The notes below the pieces were generated by a model that was not told the origin of the DNA, did not search any database, and saw only the letters and a list, made by a program, of their open reading frames with translations. From an uncultured Eubacterium sp. (lineage in GTDB: Bacteria; Bacillota; Clostridia; Lachnospirales; Lachnospiraceae): a stretch of DNA of 64,000 nt. Below are positions 33,960 through 42,030 of this stretch, one piece after another. Every line of letters begins with the position of its first letter. The stretch's first letter is position 1. The stretch covers positions 1 through 64,000 of the forward strand of contig CAJTXO010000017.1 of the NCBI GenBank assembly GCA_910583555.1, given 5' to 3'. A program made the translations under genes and the position numbers.

Positions 33960-34744
33960 ACGGCCCCCTCTCCCCGGAGCTCCCTCATCGCTGCCGCTTT
34001 ATCCGGACTTTTCATAAAAGTCTCGCCGATTAGCACGCCATTTACATTTCCGCGCTCCAGCACCTCCACGTCTTCCCTCGTGCGGATGCCGCTCTCGGCC
34101 ACGAACAAAATGTCAGGCGGAACGTGTCCGCGCAGCCGCAGACAATTGTTCACGTCTACCTGAAACGTCTTAAGATCCCGGTTATTGACCCCGATCATCC
34201 GCGCGCCCGCGCGGACGGCCATCGCCACCTCCACCTCATCGTGCGCCTCTACGAGCGCCGACAGTCCCAGCCTGTCACACAGCCCGATCCACTCGCGGAT
34301 CGTTTCCTCTTCCAGCAGCGAACAGATCAGCAGTACCGCGTCGGCGCCAATCACTTTCGCCTCATAGATCATATAGTCATCAACAGTAAAATCCTTGCGC
34401 AGAAGCGGTATCCGCACATGTTCGCGGATCTCGGTGAGATAACGGCTGCTGCCCATAAAATAATGCGGTTCCGTGAGGATGGAAATACAGTCTGCCCCCG
34501 CCCCCTCATATTCTTTCGCGATCTCCACATAGGGAAACTGCGGCGCGATCACGCCCTTTGACGGGGACGCTTTTTTCACTTCACATATGAAATGAACGCC
34601 GTCTCCCCGCAGCTGCTCCTCAAAAGGAAATGTTCCCGTAACCTCCATCCCGCACGCCCTGTCTTTCATTTCTTCATATGAAATATGCTGCCGGCACGTC
34701 TCGACCCGTCTCCTTGTGTCGGCCGCGATCTCATCCAGAATCAT
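33956..34744 (-). CDS. trpC: indole-3-glycerol phosphate synthase
   Basis: 262 residues with the family motifs FICEVKKASPSKGVI (catalytic Lys), ISILTEPHYFMGSS, PLLRKDFTVDDYMIYEA, GVNNRDLKTFQVD and VAESGIRTREDV. AGAGAGG nine bases before the ATG. The gap to trpD (about 100 bases) contains a decayed copy of the trpD tail. Confidence 0.96.
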   Translation of the reverse strand: MILDEIAADTRRRVETCRQHISYEEMKDRACGMEVTGTFPFEEQLRGDGVHFICEVKKASPSKGVIAPQFPYVEIAKEYEGAGADCISILTEPHYFMGSSRYLTEIREHVRIPLLRKDFTVDDYMIYEAKVIGADAVLLICSLLEEETIREWIGLCDRLGLSALVEAHDEVEVAMAVRAGARMIGVNNRDLKTFQVDVNNCLRLRGHVPPDILFVAESGIRTREDVEVLERGNVNGVLIGETFMKSPDKAAAMRELRGEGAV

Positions 34745-34766
34745 ATCTTTTTGCCTCTCTTTCTCT

Positions 34767-34870
34767 CTGTCTGTCTCACCGATCTACTTGCTGCAATCAC
34801 CTGTTTCTCATCGCTGTTGTGAGCGCCTGTTTTTCATTCTGTCTGTCTCACCGGTTCGTCGCCGCCACAA
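34767..34870. repeat. 72-bp direct duplication of the trpD 3' end, decayed
   Basis: CTGTCTGTCTCACCG occurs at 34767 and 34839. The similarity extends on both sides (for example CGGTGAGACAGACAGA on the minus strand and the stretch matching VAATNR of TrpD), so the trpC-trpD gap is a diverged second copy of the trpD tail. Confidence 0.65.
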
Positions 34871-35858
34871 ACTCTTCCAGCTTTTCCGCCGCCTTTCCGC
34901 TGGCGATGATCTGCGCGGCCTCCTTTATGCCCTCTTCCAGCGTAATGCCGAGTTTCCCGAGATAGATTGCCGTTCCGGCATTCAATGTGACGATATCCCT
35001 TTTCGCACCGGTGATCTTTCCCGCTAAGATCCCTCTCGTGATCTCCGCGTTCTCTTCCGGCGTCCCGCCGACCAGCTCGCTCAGTTCACACCGCTTCATG
35101 CCGAACTGTTCCGGCGTTATATCATATGAGCGGAATGTCCCCTCGCGGATCTCACAACAATGGCTCGGCCCGGTCAGCGTGATCTCATCGAGGCCATCCG
35201 ATCCGCACACGGCCATGCCCCTCGTCACGCCGAGATTGCTAAGTACTTCCGCCAGTTTTTCCACCAGTGACACATCGTATACCCCCAATAACTGAAACGA
35301 CGAATTTGCCGGATTTGTCAGCGGCCCGAGTATGTTGAACATCGTCCTCTCCCCCATCTCCTTGCGCACCGGCCCCACATTTTTCATGGAGGCGTGATGT
35401 GACTGGGCGAACAGAAAGCACATATTCGTCTGATTGAGAACCTGCCGTTCTTTTTCTACATCAATAGAAAGTTTGACGCCTAAGCTTTCCAGCACGTCTG
35501 CCGCGCCGCTTTTACTAGAAACGCTGCGGTTGCCGTGCTTTGCCACCGATATCCCGGCGGCCGCGATGACAAAGGCCGATGTCGTGGATATATTAAATGT
35601 GCCGGCCTCATCTCCGCCGGTCCCTACGATCTCCAGTACGTCATACGGCGTGTTCAGATGTGTCGCCATATCGCGCATCACCTGTGCCGATGCCGTGATC
35701 TCCGTGATCGTCTCCCCCTTCATGCGCAGCGCGGTGAGATACGCTGCCATCTGCGCATGTGTCGCCGTACCGGACATGATCTCCTGCATAACCTCCTTCG
35801 CCATGTCGTACCCGATATCCCTGTTGTTGATCACCTCATGTAATGCCTCTTTTATCAT
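34848..35858 (-). CDS. trpD: anthranilate phosphoribosyltransferase
   Basis: 336 residues. Motifs: VGTGGDEAGTFNISTTSAFVIAAAG, VAKHGNRSVSSKSGAADVLE, and the anthranilate-binding MKNVGPVRKEMGERTMFNILGPLTNP. Stand-alone form, not fused to TrpG. GGAAGG nine bases before the ATG. Its first 15 codons are duplicated upstream in the 87-bp junction repeat. Confidence 0.96.
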   Translation of the reverse strand: MIKEALHEVINNRDIGYDMAKEVMQEIMSGTATHAQMAAYLTALRMKGETITEITASAQVMRDMATHLNTPYDVLEIVGTGGDEAGTFNISTTSAFVIAAAGISVAKHGNRSVSSKSGAADVLESLGVKLSIDVEKERQVLNQTNMCFLFAQSHHASMKNVGPVRKEMGERTMFNILGPLTNPANSSFQLLGVYDVSLVEKLAEVLSNLGVTRGMAVCGSDGLDEITLTGPSHCCEIREGTFRSYDITPEQFGMKRCELSELVGGTPEENAEITRGILAGKITGAKRDIVTLNAGTAIYLGKLGITLEEGIKEAAQIIASGKAAEKLEEFVAATNR

Positions 35859-35988
35859 GTCCTCTTACCTTCCTTTCCTATCCTTTATAGAAATTTTCAG
35901 AATATCCCTGTTGTTGATCACCTCATGTAATGCCTCTTTTATCATGTCCTCTTACCTTCCTTTCCTATCCTTTATAGAAATTTTCAGA
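35815..35988. repeat. perfect 88-bp tandem duplication across the trpG/trpD junction
   Basis: The segment from ATATCCCTG to TTTTCAGAA occurs at 35815 and again at 35902, period 87 bases, with no mismatch. It spans the last 11 codons of trpG, the intergenic ribosome site and the first 15 codons of trpD. Confidence 0.95.
35865..35945 (-). CDS. 26-residue TrpD-TrpG chimeric mini-ORF
   Basis: The duplication leaves a complete frame between trpG and trpD: the first 15 residues of TrpD (MIKEALHEVINNRDI) joined to the last 11 of TrpG (LKISIKDRKGR), with the same ribosome site as trpD. Frame and signals are seen directly; whether it is made or matters is unknown. Confidence 0.45.
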   Translation of the reverse strand: MIKEALHEVINNRDILKISIKDRKGR

Positions 35989-36542
35989 AAATTGTCCAGT
36001 ATGACGCCGCCCTCCGGTGTCAGTATCGATTCCGGATGAAACTGCAGTCCGTAAACCGGAGCCTCTTTGTACCTGACCGCCATCACCTCACTGTTATCAT
36101 CTGCCGCGATCACGTGTAGTGTATCCGGTATCGTATCCATATCCGCGATCAGGGAATGATACCTCGCCACGTCGATCCGCTCCGGAAGCCCTTTGAAAAT
36201 AGCATCCGCATTGTCAATCTTTATATTACTCTTCTTTCCGTGCATGAGCGTCTTCGCGTGACAGATCCTGGCGCCGAACACCTCGCAGATCCCCTGATGC
36301 CCGAGACAGACGCCCAGGATCGGAACCTCTCCTTTTAGTTCCTCTACCACCTGCTCGCAGACACCGGCGGCCGCCGGATACCCCGGCCCCGGCGACAGGA
36401 TGATGTGGGACGGCCTGCATTTCCGGATCTCTTCCACCGTCATCTCGTCATTTCGTATGACCCGGATGTCCGGATTCCTCTCTCCGATCATCTGCACGAG
36501 ATTATAAGAAAAACTGTCATAATTATCGATCAATAATATCAT
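35952..36542 (-). CDS. trpG: anthranilate synthase component II (glutamine amidotransferase)
   Basis: 196 residues from the ATG at 36542 (GAGGTGG upstream); an ATG at 36554 overlapping the trpE stop is an alternative. Class I glutaminase triad: Cys in GVCLGHQGICEVFG, with HPES near the end; opening MILLIDNYDSFSYNL. Supplies ammonia to TrpE and may also serve p-aminobenzoate synthesis. Confidence 0.94.
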   Translation of the reverse strand: MILLIDNYDSFSYNLVQMIGERNPDIRVIRNDEMTVEEIRKCRPSHIILSPGPGYPAAAGVCEQVVEELKGEVPILGVCLGHQGICEVFGARICHAKTLMHGKKSNIKIDNADAIFKGLPERIDVARYHSLIADMDTIPDTLHVIAADDNSEVMAVRYKEAPVYGLQFHPESILTPEGGVILDNFLKISIKDRKGR

Positions 36543-36550
36543 GTTCCACC

Positions 36551-38101
36551 TCATTCCTGTGCGCCCTGCGCGCCCTCACTCTCAAACCGGTAGGCGATCG
36601 CCTCCATCACAGCTCTTGCCTTGTTCGCCGATTCCTCGTATTCCAGATCCGGCTGGCTGTCCGCCACGATACCTCCTCCCGCCTGCACGTAAACTTTTCC
36701 GCCCTTTTTCACCGCCATGCGGATGGCAATACACGTATTCATATTTCCGCTGAAATCAATATACCCGAGCGCTCCGCCGTAAATCCCCCGCGGCTCGCTC
36801 TCCAATTCATCAATGATCTCACACGCCCGGATCTTCGGCGCCCCCGACAATGTCCCCGCCGGAAGCACCGACTTTACCGCATCGAGCGCATCCTGATCTT
36901 CGCGGATGTCTCCTTCCACCTGCGAACAGATGTGCATGATCCTCGAATATTTGTGTATCATCATATATTCGGTCACTTCAACCGAACCGAAGCGGGAAAT
37001 GCGCCCCAGGTCGTTTCTTCCGAGGTCAACGAGCATATTGTGTTCGGACAATTCCTTTTCATCATGGAGCAGGTCTTCCACCAGCGCCCTGTCCTCTTTC
37101 TCATCGTTCCCCCTCGGCCTCGACCCCGCCACCGGAAACGTCGTGAGCCTCCCATCCTGCAGCCGCACGAGCGTCTCCGGTGAAGTACTCATGATCTCCA
37201 CATCATCGAGGTTCATGTAAACCATATACGGGGACGGGTTCGTCGTCCGCAGCACCCGGTACGGATCGATCAGGCTTCCCTCGTAATCACTGACAAAACG
37301 TCTCGAAATCACGGCCTGGAAAATGTCGCCGTCCCGAATGTATTCCTTCGTCCTCTCCACCATGTCCGTATACTGTTCCTTTGTCACATTACACGTAAAT
37401 TCTACCTCGCTGCACGGCACTTCCGGCGGAATGCTCACCTGTTTATGGATCTGGGCGATCATCTCCCCGATCTCCTTTTCCGCTTTCCGGTAGTTTTCCG
37501 CCACATCCCCTTTTGTTCCGACATTGGCGACAACCACCATCTTCTGCCTTAACTGATCGTACACGATCACCTTGTCAAACAGCATGAGGTCGAAATCGTG
37601 GAACTCTCCGCGTTTTATATCCAGCACCGGCTCCGCATGGGAAATGACCGCATAGGCAAAATACCCGACAAAACCTCCCGTAAACGGCGGCATATCCTGT
37701 AGTTTTGGGGAACGGTATCCCGCCAGGATCCGGCGCACCTCCTGAAACGCATCTTCGGATTGTTTCGTCTCCGTGCGTCCCCCGGATTCGATCGTCACCT
37801 GATCCCTCGAACACGTCACCCGCATGACCGGATCATACCCGAGAAACGAATAACGTCCCCACTTCTCGCCGCCTTCCACGCTCTCCAGCAGATAAAAACG
37901 GCTGTGTTCCGCCGCCAGTTTGCGCAGCAGCGAGATCGGGGTAATGATATCGGCAAATATTTCTTTTTTGATGGGAACAATGTCATAGTCTTTTGCGTAC
38001 TGCCGGATGCGCTCCACTTCCCGCTGCATCGTTTCACTGTTTGTCTGCCCTGTTTGTTCCGTCCGTCCTGCTTTTCTTGTCTGTCCTCTTTGTTTTTCCA
38101 T
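36551..38101 (-). CDS. trpE: anthranilate synthase component I
   Basis: 516 residues. Chorismate-utilising domain with AGTLSGAPKIRACEIIDELE, GALGYIDFSGNMNTCIAIR and AGGGIVADSQPDLEYEE. The amino domain has the tryptophan-binding LLESVEGGEKWGRYSFLG. The first 25 residues (Gln/Thr/Arg-rich, KQRGQTRKAGRTEQTGQT) are an unusual polar extension before the conserved start; an ATG at 38029 would remove it but lacks a ribosome site, while GGAAGG precedes 38101. Confidence 0.95.
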   Translation of the reverse strand: MEKQRGQTRKAGRTEQTGQTNSETMQREVERIRQYAKDYDIVPIKKEIFADIITPISLLRKLAAEHSRFYLLESVEGGEKWGRYSFLGYDPVMRVTCSRDQVTIESGGRTETKQSEDAFQEVRRILAGYRSPKLQDMPPFTGGFVGYFAYAVISHAEPVLDIKRGEFHDFDLMLFDKVIVYDQLRQKMVVVANVGTKGDVAENYRKAEKEIGEMIAQIHKQVSIPPEVPCSEVEFTCNVTKEQYTDMVERTKEYIRDGDIFQAVISRRFVSDYEGSLIDPYRVLRTTNPSPYMVYMNLDDVEIMSTSPETLVRLQDGRLTTFPVAGSRPRGNDEKEDRALVEDLLHDEKELSEHNMLVDLGRNDLGRISRFGSVEVTEYMMIHKYSRIMHICSQVEGDIREDQDALDAVKSVLPAGTLSGAPKIRACEIIDELESEPRGIYGGALGYIDFSGNMNTCIAIRMAVKKGGKVYVQAGGGIVADSQPDLEYEESANKARAVMEAIAYRFESEGAQGAQE

Positions 38102-38136
38102 GCTGTCCTTCCTTTCTCAGCCTGACCGAGCCTAAA

Positions 38137-38180
38137 GTTGCTTTTCAGCTCCTAAGTTGCTTTTCAGCACATTTGTTGCT
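38137..38180. repeat. 19-bp direct repeat before trpE
   Basis: CCTAAGTTGCTTTTCAGC-like units at about 38131 and 38151 and a partial one at 38175, between the T-box terminator and the trpE start. Confidence 0.65.
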
Positions 38181-38235
38181 TGATAACTTCATGGCAGCTT
38201 TCTGACATGTTCCTGGTTTTTTGATCGTCACAAAA

Positions 38236-38283
38236 CAAAAAAGCTTTCGTCCCTGTTCCGGTTAAGGAATAGGGACAAAAGCT
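38236..38283 (-). terminator. T-box attenuator terminator
   Basis: Minus strand AGCTTTTGTCCCTATTCC pairs with GGAACAGGGACGAAAGCT, followed by six T. It sits just after the T-box sequence, as expected for a transcription-attenuating T-box. Confidence 0.9.
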
Positions 38284-38530
38284 ATTATACTTCTGCGGTA
38301 CCACCCAAATTGGCCATAAATGACCCACTCATCATGCACTATCATGCACTCCTGCGTATAACGGTCCAGGTTTCCGTCAGCGTCTACTTGATGTCTTCAC
38401 ACCGTTCAAGCTGCCCTCTCAAGTCCATTCAAAATGTTCCTGCTGCTGTATCGCACCAACCTACAGCTCTCTGAAAGCATTTCCACATTCCTACTACTCT
38501 TGATCGTCGGTTTGTTTGGTCTGTTTCTTT
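38236..38530 (-). promoter_or_regulatory. tRNA-Trp T-box leader of the trp operon
   Basis: The conserved T-box sequence GGGTGGTACCGC lies at 38295-38306 on the minus strand. Upstream is stem I with an AGAGAG element and a specifier loop GAATGGAC (38423-38430), in which TGG is the Trp codon. The terminator at 38236-38283 completes the switch. Uncharged tRNA-Trp would stabilise the antiterminator and turn on trpEGDCFBA. Confidence 0.93.
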
Positions 38531-38542
38531 AATTTGTTATCT

Positions 38543-38570
38543 AGTATATCACTTTTTTTTGAAATGTCAA
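38543..38570 (-). promoter_or_regulatory. trp operon promoter
   Basis: Minus strand TTGACA (38565-38570), 16 bases, TATACT (38543-38548), right after the serine hydrolase stop and before the T-box. Confidence 0.8.
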
Positions 38571-39524
38571 CTATAAATTTGATAAAATTTCAAACACCAT
38601 ATCGTCATAAGCCTTCCCGCTCGGCGTCGGCGTCGCCTGGACAACAGCTACCACCCCTTTTTCCGGGAACACCGTGATCCGCTGCCCGCCAAATCCCATG
38701 GCCGAATACCAGTCTGGTCCGCACCACCATAAATAACCATAGTTTGGTTCCCGATACGGCCTGGTTGATTCCCGGATGTAATCTTCCGACAAAATACGCC
38801 TCCCATTGTAAACGCCCCCCTGCAAATACAGCCGCCCGATCGCCAGCAGCTCCCTTGCCGTCAGATTCGACGGCGCCTCATTCGCCTCATTGTCGGCCAC
38901 ACTGTAATAGACACCGTCAGGACTCCGGAACCAGCGGCCGCTCCGAATACCCAGAGGCTCATACAGCTCCCGTTCGATAAAATCAAACAGATCGCCGCAG
39001 GCTTTCTCCAGCACCGCCGCCAGTAAGATCATGTCGAACTCCTTATAATTCCATTTCGTTCCCGGAATATCCGTAACCGCGCAGTCCGCCACATACGACA
39101 CCCAGTCCTTCGAACGCCGGAGCTGCTCCATCATCGGACAGTGATAGTGCACGCCCCCATTCCAGTAAATACCCGACGTCATCGTCAGCAGATGGCGGAC
39201 GGTGATCACGCGGTGCAGCGGATCCCGCCCTTCACGAAATGGCTCCAGATATGTGGCAACCTTCGTATCCAGATCGGTCAGTTTTCCCTGCCTGCACGCG
39301 ATACCCACCGCGGCAGAAAGAACGCTCTTCATCACGGAACGCATGACGCCACGGCTCTCCACGGTACATCCATTGTAGTAATTTTCTGCTAAGACCTCGC
39401 CCCCGACACTGTCTGCTCCCGACATGGTCTGCGCCATAGGATCCCCCTGCCACAGGATCACACTATTGATCAGACGATAGCGCTTTTCCACAATGTAACG
39501 GTCGATCTGTTCAGATAGTTTCAT
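38571..39524 (-). CDS. beta-lactamase-fold serine hydrolase (class C type)
   Basis: 317 residues, no signal peptide. Catalytic SVMK (Ser63, Lys66), RHLLTMTSGIYW, and a C-terminal GFGGQRITVFPEKGV strand. The second motif, usually YxN, reads YKE (160-162), so the normal Asn is absent. Members are esterases, peptidases or penicillin-recognising proteins; cytoplasmic location argues against wall work. Start overlaps the uvrA2 stop (ATGA), so it is co-translated with that gene. Confidence 0.85.
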   Translation of the reverse strand: MKLSEQIDRYIVEKRYRLINSVILWQGDPMAQTMSGADSVGGEVLAENYYNGCTVESRGVMRSVMKSVLSAAVGIACRQGKLTDLDTKVATYLEPFREGRDPLHRVITVRHLLTMTSGIYWNGGVHYHCPMMEQLRRSKDWVSYVADCAVTDIPGTKWNYKEFDMILLAAVLEKACGDLFDFIERELYEPLGIRSGRWFRSPDGVYYSVADNEANEAPSNLTARELLAIGRLYLQGGVYNGRRILSEDYIRESTRPYREPNYGYLWWCGPDWYSAMGFGGQRITVFPEKGVVAVVQATPTPSGKAYDDMVFEILSNL

Positions 39525-41917
39525 TCCTCTGCCCCTTTCAAATACGGTCCGATCCTTGAGGCGCTATTCTGTTTCAATTGTTCCGGCGTTCCTTCCGCGA
39601 TCAGGCGCCCGCCGGCGCTGCCGCCGCCCTCGCCCATTTCCAGAATGTAATCGCAGTTGGACAAAATAAATGGATCATGTTCCGTTACAATGATGGAAGC
39701 CCCCCGTTCAACCAGTTCCTTTAAAAGGAGCAGCAGCTTTTCCTCATCCGAAAATGATAGTCCTGTCGTCGGCTCATCCAATATGTACAGAACACCGTCC
39801 ATCGATGAAAAATTCCCCTTCGCCAGTTCTTTAGCCAGCTTGATCCGCTGGCTCTCACCGCCTGAGATCGTCGGCGTGGGCTGTCCGAGCGTGATATATC
39901 CCATCCCTACCCGCTTCAGGATTTCCAAAACCTGGCCGATCACGAGATCTTTTCCCCGGAAAAAATCATACGCCTCGTCCACGCTCATTTCCAGTACCTC
40001 ACACACATTTTTTCCATCCAGCTTGATTTCCATCACTTCCGGCACAAATCCGGTCCCGCCGCAGTCCTCACAGTCGACATCAATAAAATTGCCGAACCCC
40101 ACGTGATAGTGAATGACTCCATCCCCGCTGCACTTATGGCAGCGTCCGTAGCTGTTGCGCGAAAACATACCGGGGCGGTATCCGCGCGCCCTCGCTTCAT
40201 CTGTGTCCGCAAACAGCCTGCGGATCCTGTCAAATATGCCCGTATATGTGGCCGGACACGATGTCCGGCTGCGGCCAATCGGCATCTGGCCGATGACATA
40301 ACACTTCTTTATCGGTCTGGCCCCGCGCAGGACCGCCTTTCCTGTCCCAGATGACCAGACTTCGTCTTCCTCCTCGATCACACAGTTATTACCCAGCTTC
40401 TTTTTGATGAGAGGAACGAGCGTGTCCAAAATGAGACTGGACTTGCCGCTCCCCGACACTCCCGCGATGCCGACCATGACGCCGAGCGGGATCTCCGCCG
40501 TCACATCTTTTAAATTGTGAATATTCGCATGTCTGATCGTTAATTTCCGCTTTTTTACCGGTTCTTTTGTTCCTCTTCGCTGATGCCCTCCCAAGATCAG
40601 CTCGCCCCTCAGGTAAGCTGCAGTTTTTGAGTTTTCGCACTTCATAAATTCCTCCAGCGTCCCCTCGAACACCTTGCAGCCTCCTTCGCTGCCTGCGCCG
40701 GGACCGATTTCGATCAGATGATCGGCCGCCCTTATAAAATTCGCGTCATGCTCCACCACAACGACCGTGTTCCCCTGATCGACCAGTCCGCGGAGCATAC
40801 GAATGAGATTTTCTTTTTCGTTCTCGTGCAGTCCGATCGTCGGCTCATCGAATACAAAAATGATCGAATCCATCTGCGATACCGTATAGACGGCCAGGAA
40901 AAGCCGCTGGATCTCCCCTCCTGACAGTGTCGGGAGCGGACGGGAAAGCGCCAGATGATCGAGCCCTACCTCCACCATACAGGCGAGCCTGTCCATGATT
41001 TCCTTTAGCAGGACATTTTTTTCCTCATCGATCTGTGATAGAAACTGATAGAGATCCCCGATATACATTTGTTCCAATTCCGCAATCGTCTTCCCATGGT
41101 AATAGGTATGCGACGCCTGCTCCCCTAACCCTGTTCCCTTGCACTTCGGGCAGCGGCGTGTCCTCACCATGCCTGCCTCTGTGAGCAGATGCGTCATCCG
41201 TCCCGAAGTGGAAGCAGCGCCCTTTACCATCATGTTGATCAGAGGGATAAATCCAATAAATCTGGATTCCCCTCCGTCGCCATATTTTAGTAATTGCAGC
41301 TGATCCCCGATCAGGTCACCAACCCGGTCGTTCCACATATCAATGCCGTACATCTCGCAAAACGGCTCCAGCGCTCTCCTCGTATCAGAGCGCCTTCCCA
41401 GTCCACACGCGACGTTCACGATCTTTTGTTCCTGATCTGCAAACAGGGCGTCCTCGTCCAAAACATGCGCGACTCCCTTTCCCAGACACCGGACGCACAT
41501 TCCCTTTGCCGAATTTTTCTGAAACATCGCGACATCAAGCGGCCGTCCATCATCATATTCCGCCTCACGCGTTCCATAACTGGCAAATAGCGCCGCCAGC
41601 ATCGGCGTCAGTTTCATCTTTGTCCCCACAGTGCTCCGCGGGTTCGACTGCCGGACCATCCGCTGTTCGACGGCTACCGTCGGGGACAGACCCGAAATTG
41701 AGTCAAAAAACGGGACACCGTCTATCATAAACTGTGTCCCTGAAAATAATAAATATCGGCGCTTTCCTTCCTCATAAAGGGTATCAAAAGCAAGACTCGA
41801 CTTCCCGCTGCCTGACACCCCTGTGATCACTGTCAGTTTTTGTTTGGGAATAGCCACGTCAATTCCTTTTAAATTGTGGATACAGGCTCCCTTAATGTTG
41901 ATTTCGTTTTGTTGCAA
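39521..41917 (-). CDS. UvrA paralogue (UvrA2 type ABC ATPase)
   Basis: 798 residues, about 140 shorter than housekeeping UvrA. Two ABC halves: Walker A GVSGSGKSSL and GVSGSGKSSLILDTL, signatures LSGGEIQRL and ISGGESQRIKLAKEL, Walker B VFDEPTIGLH and YILDEPTTGLS. Zinc-type cysteines CVRC, CPKC, CHKC and CEDC remain. The loss falls in the amino ABC insertion, where UvrB binds. UvrA2 proteins are linked to resistance to DNA-binding drugs in some actinomycetes. I choose the TTG at 41917 (AAGGAGG eight bases upstream, then QQNEINIKGACIHNLKG); an ATG at 41962 would add 15 odd residues. Confidence 0.88.
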   Translation of the reverse strand: MQQNEINIKGACIHNLKGIDVAIPKQKLTVITGVSGSGKSSLAFDTLYEEGKRRYLLFSGTQFMIDGVPFFDSISGLSPTVAVEQRMVRQSNPRSTVGTKMKLTPMLAALFASYGTREAEYDDGRPLDVAMFQKNSAKGMCVRCLGKGVAHVLDEDALFADQEQKIVNVACGLGRRSDTRRALEPFCEMYGIDMWNDRVGDLIGDQLQLLKYGDGGESRFIGFIPLINMMVKGAASTSGRMTHLLTEAGMVRTRRCPKCKGTGLGEQASHTYYHGKTIAELEQMYIGDLYQFLSQIDEEKNVLLKEIMDRLACMVEVGLDHLALSRPLPTLSGGEIQRLFLAVYTVSQMDSIIFVFDEPTIGLHENEKENLIRMLRGLVDQGNTVVVVEHDANFIRAADHLIEIGPGAGSEGGCKVFEGTLEEFMKCENSKTAAYLRGELILGGHQRRGTKEPVKKRKLTIRHANIHNLKDVTAEIPLGVMVGIAGVSGSGKSSLILDTLVPLIKKKLGNNCVIEEEDEVWSSGTGKAVLRGARPIKKCYVIGQMPIGRSRTSCPATYTGIFDRIRRLFADTDEARARGYRPGMFSRNSYGRCHKCSGDGVIHYHVGFGNFIDVDCEDCGGTGFVPEVMEIKLDGKNVCEVLEMSVDEAYDFFRGKDLVIGQVLEILKRVGMGYITLGQPTPTISGGESQRIKLAKELAKGNFSSMDGVLYILDEPTTGLSFSDEEKLLLLLKELVERGASIIVTEHDPFILSNCDYILEMGEGGGSAGGRLIAEGTPEQLKQNSASRIGPYLKGAEE

Positions 41918-41950
41918 ACCTTGTTCCTCCTTACCTTTATCACGTATATT

Positions 41951-42030
41951 CTTTAAGATCATTTACTCTTTAAGATCATTTACTCTTTAAGATCATTTAC
42001 TCTTTAAGATCATTGATTCTTTCAGATCAT
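41951..42030. repeat. 17-bp tandem array at the esterase/uvrA2 junction
   Basis: CTTTAAGATCATTTACT starts at 41951, 41968, 41985, 42002 and, diverged, 42019. On the minus strand each copy contains ATGATCTTAAAGAGTAA. Confidence 0.92.

Noticed and set aside
38029..38101. later start for trpE at 38029
   Set aside because: It would remove the odd polar extension, but no ribosome site precedes it while 38101 has GGAAGG.
41951..42030. CRISPR array
   Set aside because: The 17-bp units are directly abutting with no spacers and sit at a gene junction; no cas genes nearby.
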